Position numbers and translations under genes: made by a program. From Chimonanthus salicifolius (Eukaryota > Streptophyta > Magnoliopsida > Laurales > Calycanthaceae), in assembly GCA_013350335.1 (NCBI GenBank), contig CM023541.1, positions 36,572,739 to 36,636,738 of the forward strand: a DNA stretch of 64,000 bases. Direction: 5' to 3'. This document shows positions 12,096 through 25,700 of the stretch, piece by piece (positions within the stretch are counted from its first letter, which is position 1; each line of letters starts with the position of its first letter). Under the pieces are notes generated by a model that was not told where the DNA came from, made no database searches, and saw only the letters and a program-made list of their open reading frames with translations.

Positions 12096-13685
12096 CTGCA
12101 GAAGAATGCATTGCTTAGCTTGTTTCTCAACACGTTACAAAGGAAAGTGTGAACATGGATGACAGGGCATTAAACAATGAAAGCAAGGATAATGTCTGCA
12201 GGGCTGCGTTCTTCTTAATGTCTCCAATTTTGATCCAGAATGATCCAAATTTTCAGTATATGCAACAATCAAACATCAGATTATGGTCAAATGTGGTTAA
12301 TGTAGTAACTTTAGAAATGGATCGAGTTTAGCAACATCAACCTAGAAGGATAATTCCCAACTGAGAAGAAATTGACATGGAGTAAGAAAGCACATTTGGT
12401 TATTGCACATTGAAGACTTGCATGGCTCAAACCTGGGCCTAGACCTTCCACTTGGTATGCCAGGTTGGGTGATAATCCAGGTCCTTAAGAACATTAGCTC
12501 GGGTAAGGCAAGTTATATGACCCGGTTACAATTCTTTCCTATGTAGGGCAAGATGAATGTTTAGTATGTCTAACTTTCATCTATGATCTTGCTCCAAGGC
12601 TTTAAAGATCAGGCTGGATTGGGACCAAGGTGACCCAACCCAGATCCAGCCCATTAGCACCCCATGTGGTGGATATTTCACCAAACAGCACAGATGTTGA
12701 TTAACTAAAGTTTCTCATGAGAACAGGATTATCATTAACAAAATAAAAGACTAAAGCTACCTGCTCGCTCAAAAGATTTTCTACTCGGCATGTATTCTGG
12801 ATCCATCCCCCAGCTCCTCTGAAATTGACTCACCTGCACAATAAAAACAGAAGGTTGAGTTCCATAGATGTATGCAGCATTGCAGCTGAGTCTAACCATG
12901 GGATAAGTTTTCATGCCATCATTTCACAAAATGAGGAATGAGGCTCTCTCTAGAAAAACAAAGCATTATCCCATCCAGTTGGGGTCAGCGTTATGAGTCT
13001 TATGTTTCCATCCTACTCTATCAAAGGTCATATTCTCCACCATACATTTTCACGTTTCTTTCCTCCCCCAATCCATCTCTTTAAAGGTCTACCTCTTCTC
13101 CTAGTCCTTAGCACTGGACGTTTATAAATTATGTACTGTAGCTGTTTCTGGTTGCCTATGGACATACCAAACCTAATGTCATTTTGTTCTGGTTACAGGG
13201 TCTTAATGAGACAGGCATGAATAGTTGCATTCTGACGTACAAATCTATACATGTGGGCCCACAGTTTATTTATGGAACCGATCTGATTTATTCACCAGAA
13301 TTCCTCTAGACTGCAAAATCCTAGCCAACCAGTGAGACTCTTTTTTCCCCTATATCCTAGAAAGATTTCATGACGAGTTCATTGGAATTGAGGAAGAATT
13401 TGAAGGCAGCCTTGTTAGCTTGGGAGCATTGTAAGAATGATACATTGGCCTACCACTAATGTCCTGATGCATCAGATACCTGTTATTCCTTTTGTGAGAA
13501 TGGCTTTGAGAGAATACTGCATACATACAATGAGGTACAGAGATGCCCCTGGTAGGCAATGAAGGGTTATAATCTGAGAGAGAGAGGCATTGGATACCTG
13601 TTATTCCTATAAGAATTGTGGCAAGAGAGAGAGAGAGAGAGAATAAGTGGAGGTATACTAAAGAGACTACATAGGCTGGCCATAA

Positions 13686-13733
<48 letters not shown>

Positions 13734-16700
13734 GGGGGAGAAATAAGTGGAGGTAAACTAAAGAGACCATATACGCTGGCCATAAGCTTAAGATTACCTC
13801 TTCTCGCAAATTATCGAGATTTTCCCAATACCCCTTTGGTTTTCGATTTTTATAGGCAAGGGAAAGATTCATCATAGAAGCGATCTTTCTAAATCCACCC
13901 ATGCGTGTGATTGCCTTCTCGATATCCACCCTCCCATGTAAACGTAGTTGCTTTCTCATGGGCATAAATCCTTCCTGCCCGTATTTTGAAATAAATCCCC
14001 GGAGCTCAGATTTAAGTATTTCAATGTCTCTCTGCAAGCCTGGAACCTTCGGTCTTTGCCTTCGCGGATTAGAACTGTCAACATTGATAATCTGCTCAGG
14101 TGCTTCATTTTGCCCGTCCTGTGAGTCATTCACAGCTGACACCATTTCTCCGTTTGGGCATTTTACTTGGACAGATGTTTCCATAGAATTTGTCTCAACA
14201 ACTTCCTGTTTCTCAACAAAATCACGGATTGCACATAAATTTGATGGCAAATCTTCGTAGATAACCTGAAAAGAAAGAAACGAAACTCCATCGCTTTGAA
14301 AGAAATAAATGGAGAAGTTCAAGTACCTTGATATCTAACACTGAAAAAGCTAAACCCTACTATTGGAGATTGTAAAGGTGCTCAAAAGAAATGTCAAAAA
14401 AGTTTGAAGCACATCAACCGAACCGCATTATCTAGATTCAATAAATTTTCTCTCATCAGATGCCATTTGCAGTACTTGGAGTAGAATGCAACATACTTTA
14501 AATAAAATTATTAAAAAGTAAAAAAGAATACAATGATTAATCAAAGAATAGTAGAAGTGATGTGGCTTATGTTGTGCTTGAAGCAATGGAACCCTCATGT
14601 TTTCTCATAAATAGTGGGATCATCATTATTGTTCAAAACAGTGGAAATCATGTGCTGCTCTTCCTTTTTTTTTGGGCAAAAGAGAGGTAACATAGTGCTC
14701 CATCATCATCATCATCATTATCATCATTGTCATCATCATCGTCTTTATTTGGAAAGATGTAACAAGTGATTTATTGACTATGGAGAAAAATTGCAGGTAA
14801 GACTTACAGGAAAGTGGGTAGCAACTAAAATGACGCACACCAAAAATAGCGTTTAAAATATCACAGTTCCTTTGCACAAGTATTAGCTCCCTTAGGCTCA
14901 TTTACCGATACTGAAAAGGTGGACCTACATGGAAATATGGATTAAAGGGTGTATCCAGACACTTGTAGATTCAAGTTCGGTACTTAGAGAGAGCGCCCAC
15001 AAATATATTTTCAAATGTTGAATACATACAATTTTTGAAAAATATTGGAAGAAAGTGTCATATTGCAATCAGGTAGAAGGATTGTGCCAGTAGTGAGACA
15101 AAGCAGTGATGATTTCTAGGTCATCTGCATTTCAAAACAATTTCCAGGACAGCATACATCTGCATTTGCTGTGGCTGGTGGTGGGTTTATTCTTTTCTTT
15201 CTTTCTTTCTTCTTCATTTCTTTTGGAGTAGAATGCAGCATACTTTATTTTAAATAAATTATTAAGTAAAAAAAAAAGATTCAATGATTCATCAAAGAAA
15301 CAGTAGAGGTGATGAAGCTTACATTGTGCTTGAAGCATTTGAACCCTCATGTTTTCTCATAAATAGTGGGACTGTTATAATTGTTCAAAACAGTGGAACT
15401 CATGTGCTGCTCTTCACTTTTTTATTTTTGCAAAAGAGAGGTAACGTAGTGCTCCATCTTCATCATCATCATCATCATCATCATTTGGAAAGATGTAACA
15501 AGTTCTTTATTGAGATGAAGAAAAATTACAGGTAAGACTTCAAGAAAGTGGACAGCAACCAAAAAAGACGTACACTTCTTTGCACAAGTATTACCTCCCT
15601 TATGCTGCTTTACCAATACAGAAAAAGGTGCACTTACATAGAAGTATGGATCAAAGGGTATCTAGTCAGCGTTATCAGAACCGGGCTGGGCCGCAATCGA
15701 ACTGAAGGTTTCGACCGTGACCGCCTTCTTGAAGGCCCAGTTCTATTAATAAACCGCAGAAGACCAAAAACCTTAATGATCCGTGTTGAGCCGCAGTTCA
15801 AAACGGTTTGAGTAATTAAACCTCCAACCGTGACTCGCGGCCCATGTTCTCAGCTGAAATATGGGTGTTCTCAGGTTGCCTTTTATAGTCATCAAGCATG
15901 ACATTTTTTTCAAAGGTCCCGATGTGGGACAAGAAATATAGAAGTAAAAGACTAAAAGTCATGTCAGTTAAACGTTTCTCAGCTTGTATTTATTATGCCT
16001 TGATTTTAATGGGCTTCTTGGTTTTAAATAGCTTTAACATTTCCCAACGACCCTTGTATTTATTTTCATTTTCATTCTAACTTTCTAATTCATTAAAATT
16101 AAAATAAAATATTAAATAAATATATTTATTTATAATGATTAATCAAAGTGAAAATACAAATAATGACAACAATTCAAACTGTATTTAAATTTCAAATAAA
16201 AAAAATTCAATATTTTTTTTGAATGGTAATACAAGAACATTTCATTACTAAAAAAGGAACATACAAGAAAAAGAAATAATAAAATGAAGAGCTTAGGAGA
16301 GAGAAATATTTTCAATGAGTTAAGTCTTAGAATAACTAACTACCTTACGGAATCAAGGCTATATTTATTGTCTCATTAACCTTATTACATTAAATTATAA
16401 TTTGTCTATATATAATATAATAAATAAGTTTTATTTAAATATATTAATTTTATTAATTTAAATAATGGAAGTTGATATTTGATAGAGAAATATTTAAAAA
16501 ACTTATTACATAAAAAGTTAAATTCATTACATAAAAAACTAAAGAACTAGGCAAAAGCCTAGGCAAAATATGAAAAATATATTTTTTATGAATATTTAAT
16601 ATTATTTTTAATATTATATTGATGGGCACAAGTTTGACCAAGTTTGGCCACTGTTGAACCAGGTTGAACCTTATTTAACCCAACTTTCTTCAGGGACAGT

Positions 16701-19700
16701 TTAGTTTTGATAACATTGATCTAGACACTTGTAGATTCAAGTAGGTACTTGGAGTGAGGTAGCCAACAAATATATTTTCAAAATGTCAGATACATACAAT
16801 CTTTGAAAAAAATTGGAAGAAAATGTCATAATGCAAGATAGAAGGATTGTGCCGGTAGTGAGAAAAGTAGGGACAAATTCTAGCTTGTGGGTGGTGGTGT
16901 TGGATTTTTCCTTACATTCTTCCTTTCTTTCTTCTTCTTGTTCTTCGACTTCTAGGTTGTGGGTGGTGGTGTTGGATTTTTCCTTACATTCTTCCTTTCT
17001 TTCTTCTTATTGTTCTTCGACTTCTAGGTTGTGGGTGGTGGTGTTGGTTTTATTCCTTTATTTCTTTCTTTCCTTCTTCTCTTCTTCAATTTCTAGGTAG
17101 TGGGTAGTGGTGTTCGCTTTATTCATTAAATTAAAAGAGAAAAATACAAAAAAGGATGGAGGCCGAGAAGAGGACTCTAAACGAGGAAAAAAAGATTACA
17201 AGCAGCCCCCCAAATTATAACAGCCTATTTACAATTTCTGTATGCAAAAAAAAAAAACCATTGCGAGCCATTTCGTCTGCTGTAGAGTTTGATGACCGAT
17301 GTGTCCATTGAAGCTGAAAGTTATAAAGGGAGATCAAATGACTAATCTGCTCAATTTTGTCCAAGAAGATTCACGAGCATTGAGAGCCTGATGCCCACCC
17401 CACAACCACCTTGGAATCTCCTTCGACTATGTTCCCTGAAGCCCCTAATTTTTCCAACTCCAAGACGCCTCTCCATAATGCCAAAAGCTTGACTTCAATG
17501 ACAGAACCATTTGCAAACGGCTCAGCAAAGGAGAGAATAGTTGATCCCGAATCATTACGGATGACCCCACCAAAGCCTGCAAGCCCTTCCTCACTCCTAC
17601 ATCTGCCGCCAAAATTAAGTTTTAGACATCCTGGGTCCGGAGGAATCCAAGACCAATTAGGTTTAGAATCAGAATGCGGAAGAACAAAATCAACAGATGC
17701 CCAATCCCTACACAAATCAGATACGGAAATGCCCTTGAACTGCGATGAGACTACCATCCACCAAGCAAACCGAAGTTTAATGAGGTCAATCAAATTTGCC
17801 ACTAAACCTACCTTACCTTGGAAGATTCTTTTGTTCCGCTCTAACTAAATAGACCACACAATACTCAACACTGTTGTGGACCATAAACTTCGCTTGAAAG
17901 AGCTACTTGAAACCATCACCTCTTCATTAAAAAAATCCAACCACGCCCGAGGCATACAGAAAGCAAAGCCCGACAACTGGAAGAAGTGCATCCAGATTTG
18001 ATGAGACAACTGACAGTAGGGCTGCAACTCGGGTCAGGTTTTGGCCCGACCCGCATGACCCGACCAGAGAAATCATGCAGGTCGGGTCAAGAATTTCGGA
18101 TCAGCGGGTCGGATCGGGTTGAGAAGATAAAAACCCGTATGAAATTTGGGTCTGGTCAGGTTGAGGATTTTATAAGTTAACCCGACCCAACCCGACTCAA
18201 CCCCATTCGACCCGGCTAAAATTAGTTTAAAATGGGTTCAAAATGCAGGTCGGGTCGGACTGGGTTTTAAAGAACCCGACCCGCCCGACCCAAGTTGCAG
18301 CCCTAACTGACAGTGAAGCAGAAGATGATTCACCGACTCTGCATCCGACAAGCAAAGAGAACATGCATTTACAATAAGCATCCTCCTTAAGCGCAAATTA
18401 TCTATTGTAAGAATTTTTTGTAACCCAACAAGACATTCGAACATTTTCACCTTCAATGGAGAGACCCCTTTCCAAACTTTAGGATGAACAGAAGGGACCT
18501 CAGCTATCATCATCTCTTTACAGAAAGAATTCACAGGAAAGAATCTGTGAAGATCCAACTCCCATATTCGACGATTAGTCCGCTGACCTACCACAAAAAT
18601 TGTCCAATAAATTCAAGAGAGATACCCACCCATCCACCATCCAATCCTCCAACTCTCTTCAAAGCGTAGGACCCCAAACGACCTTATTATTAATAAGTCC
18701 ATAGCTTTCCTTTACTGTAGCATCCTTATTAGCTGCTAAAGAAAACAACTGAGGAAATGAAGTAGCTAGAGTTGTCTTGCCCACCCATTTATCCAGCTAG
18801 AATAGAATCTTATCCCCTGAATATGCACGATACCGGATATGACGACCAAAGACTGAAACCACCGAGCAAACTCCCTTCCAAAAGCTAGAAAAACTTCGAT
18901 GATTGGTTATTAGTCGCCAACCTGGATCCTGTACCCTATACTTCTAGCAAACAATATCTTTCCATAAGGCATCAGAAGAGTCATCTAACCGCCATAACCA
19001 CTTCCCTAACAGAGCATCATTGAACTGACGAATTGGCCGAATACCTAAGCCTCCGTCCTTCTTCAGCTTGCAAACTTGAGCCCAATTAATGTAGAGGAAG
19101 CGGGGAAGAAAATCAAAATAAGTCAGTCCCGACGAATATTGGGTCACACGCGCTGGTTTGCTCACACGCGTGGGAGTAACTTAATGGGACTGTTTTGGCA
19201 CGTGGGGCTTAAGATGAAAGGGGTGAAATAAGGGCTACCGTTTGGGGTAAAATACGAATGGGATGAAAGGGGTTAGAAGGCAGCGGAAGAAAGGAATAGC
19301 GGCGGCGGAAACTGATGGGAACATCAATGGAGAAAAGAAGAAGAAGAAGGAAAGAAGACGGAACTGTACCTAGGTTTGAGAGAGAAGGTAACAGGAGGAG
19401 ACGAAAACAGGTGGCAGCGATGGTGGAGAGATCTGGCAGCAGTGGAGGCGACGATTGTTTGCAGTGAAACAGTGAAGAGAGGCAGAAGCGATGAAGGAGG
19501 CTTGGGATAAAGCCCAAGTCTTGTTTGCAGTGGTGATTTCTCTTGAGATGAAACTCAAGATCCAATGATATGGAAGACTGGAGCAAGCCAGCGAGAGTAA
19601 CTTGCAACAATGGCAAGGATTCGTCTGCAACTCGGGCAGAAACAAAGTAGGAGAAGATAAACAATATCTTAATAATTTCTTATTCAATTCATAATTCAAA

Positions 19701-22700
19701 AAGGGGTGAATCTCTCTCTTACATCTATCGTATTTATAAGAAAAGAAAGAGATAAAAATAGAAAAGGACTCCTAAACAAACTAGGAAAGCCACTAAAGTG
19801 GTTTCCCAACTCTAGCACAACTTCTAATATTATTCTAGATTCTTAAACCAATAAGGAAAGCCACCGACTTGGCTTTATTACAAGGTCTCCAAAAATAAAA
19901 ATACTAGAATACGAAAATAGAGAATGCTAAATGGGTCTTTGCTGTGTGTCCTACATCACCAATTGACCAAGTTGAATTTCCGTCTCTCTTTATCATCATT
20001 CCATAAAAAGTCTCTGGATTTTTTCCAACTTTTCAGCCATTGCTACTGGACATTTGAACACACTCAGAAAATAGATTGGAAGACTGGGCAATACTGCTTT
20101 TAAGTAGTATAAGCCTGCCACCAAGAGATAACAACTTACCCTTCCACATTGAGAGTCTCCTTTCCATTTTATCTACGATCCTGTCCCAGCAGCCCTTTCG
20201 AGGCTTTCCTTTACACAGTGGAAGCCCAAGGTAAGTGGATGGTAGAGAGCCTGTGTTACAGCCCAACAGTTTCGCCAGCTACACACAGTCTGTATTCCAT
20301 ATTTATACCCATTAATTCACTTTTATTGAAATTTATCTTCAAACCTGAACATATTTCAAACCACTTAAGAACACCCCGGACTGTTTGTAGTTCCTCCTCT
20401 TCTGCCCAAAAAAATAAGATAGTATCATCTGCATATTGCAAATGCGAGAGCACTATATCTGTTTGTCTGATTTTGAAGCCGTGTAACAAACAGTGAGAGG
20501 ACACAACCTGAAACATAAGGTGAAGAGCCTCTGCCACGATGGCATAAAGATATGGTGATAGCGGATCCCCCTGTTGAAACCCTTTTTCCATCTAGAAGAA
20601 ACCTTTGGGACTCCCGTTCACTAGCACTGAGAAGTACGCTGAATAAACATGATGTAATCCAACTGCTCCAACGAGCGCCGAAATTCATCCTCTCCAAAAT
20701 ATAGTCCAGATAAGAGCAATTCACATTGTCATGACTCATAAGCCTTTTGGAAATTCAACTTGCAAATCAAGCCTGCTTCCCCAGAGAGAAATTGGGATTC
20801 CACACATTCATGGGCAACTGCAACGGAATCTACTATCTGCCTACCTTCCAAGAAAGCACTTTGCACTGGAGAAATAAGAAAAGGAAGGACCAATTTTATT
20901 CTGTTTGCTAAAATTTTAGTCAAAATCTTGTACAGACCACCAAGCAGAGATATATTGTTTTGTTTTTTTGGGAGGAGGGGGAAACGGGGGAGGGGGGTTG
21001 TGGGTGTGAATTCTAAGCATGAGGGAAGTGCCAAAAGAAAATAATCCCTTCGCACGTTTCTGACATTAAGGTGCCAAGAAAGAATATGTAGCCTACAAAT
21101 TTACAATAGGCCAGCCTAAGAAGCCAGTTCATGTAATAGAACATGAACATGTGTCAGAAGAGATAGGCAGGGTACACGTGAAACAAAAGACAGAAATTAT
21201 GTAGTCACATAGTAGTATGCAGATCAAGATTACAGGGGAAATGAGAGTTTATTCCCATTATAATCACTACAATGATAGACGTCTAAATGCCTCTCAAGGG
21301 TAAGATTTACAGAAAATCAACTAATCTATAGTTGTACAGTATCTATCTTCTTTATTGTGCACTTTAGAATAGGCCTTTGTATTAAAGAACAGTGATCCCA
21401 AGTAGTTCACGTGCAGTCTTCGAGGGAGTTTTGATGCATCGAGGGAGGAGCAAAAGTAGCCCAGCTTATGGCCTCACAAGTAGGTGGATGATACCAGTGA
21501 TATAGAAGATGTACATGTATACAGGGATACACCCATGTCAAACAGGTTCTTTGAAATGAGTAACTTACCCATGTCAGATTCTTTTGATACTATCTTGACA
21601 TTGTTTTCCAAGATTAAATAGAAATATCACACCTTTCCTTCTTTTAGAATCTAAATATTGTAGTGAAATGTTTATATTTTAATTGCTTTTGAGTAAAATT
21701 CTAATAATTTTATTGTTATTAATTTACATGCTATTTTATTTCACAATAAATTTTATTTATATTTATTAAAATATAATGCTGAGTCCATAAATCCTATTTT
21801 TCAGGCTTTGCCAATCGGATTGTACCTGTGCCGAATTCCAACACATGTATTTGTACCCATTCAACTTAGGGGATAGGCCCTTGAAGGATAGGATTTTCTA
21901 GACTATGTAGGGCATCTAGGAATAGGCAAACTTAGGGCTGCAACTCGGGTCGGGTTTTGGCCCGACCCGCATGACCCAACCGGAGAATCATGCGGGTCGG
22001 GTTGAGAATTTCGGGTCAACAGGTTGGGACGGGTTGAGAAGATAAAAACCCACGTAAAATTCAGGTCGGGTCGGGTCGGGTTGAGGATTTTACAAGTTAA
22101 CCGACCCGACCCGACCCGACCCAGCTAAAATTAGGCTACAATGGGCTCAAAATGCCGGTTGGGTCAGGATTTGGGTTAGAATTCGGGTCGGGTCGGGTCG
22201 AGTTCCAAATATATCAACTCGGGTCGAGTTGGGTTTTAAGGAATCCGACCTGCCTGACTCGAGTTGCAGCCCTAGGCAGACTCTAGTGAAAGATACTTTC
22301 ATTGTTAATAATGTGGGGGTATCTTGGCAATTTGACTTTAGGAGAGATCTTAGAGATTTTGAGGTGGACAGTTTGATTGAACTCAAGTCTCAATTGGGGG
22401 AGTTTCCATTGGACTTGGAATGTGATAACGATCTTATTTGGATAGGGGATTCCTCTGGGCTCTTCTCAGTCAAATCTACGACTGAGTTAGAGTCCCAGAA
22501 CTTGTCTATTTCAGTAGTCCCTAAGGCCCTTATTTGGAAATCCTTGCCCCTCTCTCTCTCTCGTGTTCATTTGTTTGCTTGGTGCTGTGTGAAGGGGAAA
22601 ATCTTGACAAGGTTAGAGCTTAGGAGAAGAGGACTTCTACAGCCTAACGGTGATTTTAGGTGCCCCCTTTGTGCGTCGGCAGACGAATCTATTGATCACC

Positions 22701-25700
22701 TTTTTGTTACTTGTCCAGTGACTTGGAAATTATGGAATTGTTTCTTGGATCTAATGGGAGTTTCTTGGGCTTGCCCTGGCTCGTGGACAGGGGTTTTGAG
22801 TTTTGGCTTCACTCTGGTTTGAGATCTAGAAGAAAACTTGCGTGGAACACGATTCCAGTTGTGGTCTTATGGTCTATTTGGAAGGAAAGAAATATGAGGG
22901 TCTTTGAGGGGATCACTTCAGAGTTTGATGGCCTCTTTCAAAAAGCTAAATGGAGATTATGCTCTTGGCTTTGCGCAAACAAGGAATTCAGGGTGTTTAG
23001 CCTGAGATTTGCTCCAGTCTTGGGAGGGTTGTTTGAGGAATTACCTGTGTAGGAGGAAGGCTCGGGTTGTGTGGTCCCCTCTACCGTGTGGGGTTCTCAA
23101 ATTTAATGTGGATGGTGCTGCTAGAGGTAAACCGGGTCCAGCTGGGATTGGTGGGATGCTAAGGGATCACTCGGGTTCCATAAGTCTCGTTTTTTCAGAA
23201 TTTGTGGAATCCTTGGAATCTAATGAGGTGAAATTTCTTAGTATTAGAGGAGCCTTAACCTTAGGGTCGGGTCTAAGGGATATTAAATTAGTAATTGAGA
23301 GTTATTCTTCCAATGCTTTTAAATGGGCTAGCAAGGTGAAGCGTCCCCCTTGGAGGCTTATCACCTTGGTGAAGGAAATTAAGGCATCAACTGCGGGCTT
23401 GGAGGTGTCTTTCTGGCTCATCAACCGTTCTGCCAATGGGGTGGCGGACTTCTTCCCTAAAAATGGTGTTGATGGCGCCATTCGGGGCTCTTTTCATTTA
23501 TCTGGAGGATAGTGGCCTTGTTGGGTTGTTTCTTGTAATTTTGCTAATGTTCTTTGGTTTTGGTTTTTGTTTTTTCTTTCTTGGGGGCCCTATATCTCTT
23601 AGGCCCTCCTTTTGTTCCTTGTTTTCATTTGTATTCCTTTTTCTTTTAATGAAATTTTCTTCACCGCTCAAAAAAAAAGAGACAGCATTGCAATTTTGTC
23701 AAGGACGCAGCAACACCAACCATCATATGGAAAAAAAGAAGAATTTATTGATGGTACAATTGCTGAGGAAGCAGAATTGACTACCTGCAATTGCAGAAAA
23801 AATGATCACCCAAGTTGCATGAACCATTGGATAGAAAAGGGAAAAAAGATTTTTCTTCTAATAGGAAAAAGTTTGGAAACCACAAGCCAAACTTACCCAT
23901 TTCATTTGATCTCGATTGACTCATCCAAGCTTGTGCCAAAAATCAGTAACTTGACAGTCTTGACAAAAACTCAAATCGGAGAGTTTTTTGTGCAACCCAT
24001 TAAAATCTTGCTGTGCCAAGTTGGCATGTCTGAGTTGATCAAATTTGACTGACTTATTAGACTATGGTATACACTCTTTTTCGCAAAACAAAGGATATAT
24101 GATAGAACCATGTCACTTGATAGTTGGGTAAACATGAATACGTTTCATTAAAGATACATACTCATTTGGATCCACCTGATGAAGAGTCTATAACCAAGGA
24201 TCTAAAATGCAGAGATGAGAAAAATTGTTACAGTTGTGGCTGTTGTGATTGAGGTAGCCTTTTTTTAAAAAAATAGTAACAATGCAAAAGAATTCATTAA
24301 AAAGAAGGGATAAGTACATGAAAAGCTACAGACAATGGTACAAAAACTTGTACCACCCAAAAACCATTAGATCTTAAATAGAAACCCAATCCAAAAACAG
24401 AACAACATTACAAAATACCCGACCCTAAGAAAACAGGATTAAAAAAATTCCAGAATTTCTTGCACTCTACCAACTCCAAGTTCCACCAAGTAATCAGCCA
24501 CCCCATTAGCTGTCCTACTAACGTGTCTAAAGGAAACCGAGCACCCGGCACTGAGATCCCAAATTTCTCTAGCCGCAGAATCAGTTTCCAAGGAGGTCTT
24601 TTATTGCCGCTTGCCCATTTAACTACATTCACTGAGTACCCCTCAATCACTACATTACCGTTTCTAGCCCATAGGGATAAATCTCTACTAAATCCAAGCA
24701 ATTCTACCTCGTTGGGATCCTTAATGCCCACCGACTCCAAAAAAAGGAAAAGCATCTGACCCCCACTTTCTCTAGCCACCCCATCCATACCTGTGGGACC
24801 CAGCTTTCCTCTGTTGGAGCATCTACATTAAGCTTTACAGTGTTCACTGAGGAGGGAGATCATTCAATTTTTGCAGTTACCACCTTCAGCATTAATCCAT
24901 AGATGATATGGGACCTTGAGATTTGCGCCACTCTGGTGACTTTCTCTCCTTGCCCTCTCATGCCTTCACTACATCTCATTTTGTGACTTGGCACGGGCAC
25001 ATGCCATTACAGTGGATATGGGACCAATTTGAACCTCAGAGATTTTAAATACGATATGCCACAGAGATTGAATCACTTTTGTAGATCCCTCTTGTGAACC
25101 TCCCTAACTGGCAGCAAAAATAAAAATACAGAACATCAAATTTGATTCCCAATCCAGTTAAGATCGCTGCTCCTGAATTATTTTTTTTCTAATCAAATTT
25201 GGAGGTGAACAATATAAACCAAAAGAAACTGGTGTACCACGTGCCCACACCATCCCTGACATTTATACTAAAAGAGGTCCAAAACAAAAATCAATTTGTA
25301 TCCAACTATCTCTAAGAAGATTTTCTGATAGAATACCACAAAATTAAATCAGATGTATCAATAGAAGCCTGCAATAGTAGAATAGAAACAGAATGTGACC
25401 ATGATACCTCTTCCACAATGGCTTCTGAAAGAAAGGAGTCTTTGTGCATTTTCGACTCTACAATATACTTCAGTAGTGTATGATGGTTCCCTAGTTGTTC
25501 CAGAAGCCATTTTCCCTGAAATGAGTCAAAATCCCCTTCAACTTGCTCAAAACTAATCTCATGTTCCAGTTGTTCACGCAATTCCAAAACAACACGAGCA
25601 TGGAGTACCATATACAAGAGACCCTTGCACCCTTCCTGCAAAAAGATACTATTTAATTTTTATCAGAAACTAAATAAAGTTTTTATCACAATTGCATACA

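Larger units (their letters stand above)
12096..13797. other. HCF145-like introns 8 and 9
   Basis: Intron 8 (12834-13797) holds a possible RTE/SINE tail and simple repeats (GA near 13625 and AT at 13690-13724). Intron 9 (12096-12760) shows nothing recognisable. Confidence 0.6.
17121..20985 (-). mobile_element. L1-type LINE, 5'-truncated and interrupted
   Basis: Read downward: reverse transcriptase fingers (KILTKILANRIKLVLPFLIS, SPVQSAFLEGRQIVDSV, about 20930-20780), palm with GFQQGDPLSPYLYAIVAEAL and the catalytic QYADDTILFF (about 20580-20420), thumb (STYLGLPLCKGKPRKGCWD), then WAQVCKLKKDGGLGIRPI (about 19080), a zf-RVT zinc-binding region (CSLCLSDAESVNHLLLHC, about 18330) and an RNase H region (SEEGLAGFGGVIRND, about 17570). 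The RNase H Asp is lost (NFGG for NFDG). Frameshifts break the polymerase near 20590. An LTR element and a hAT MITE have inserted into it. Plant L1 elements with a C-terminal RNase H are a known group. Inactive. Confidence 0.88.

Noticed and set aside
17411..17848. 145-codon plus-strand frame
   Set aside because: Antisense shadow of the L1 RNase H region.
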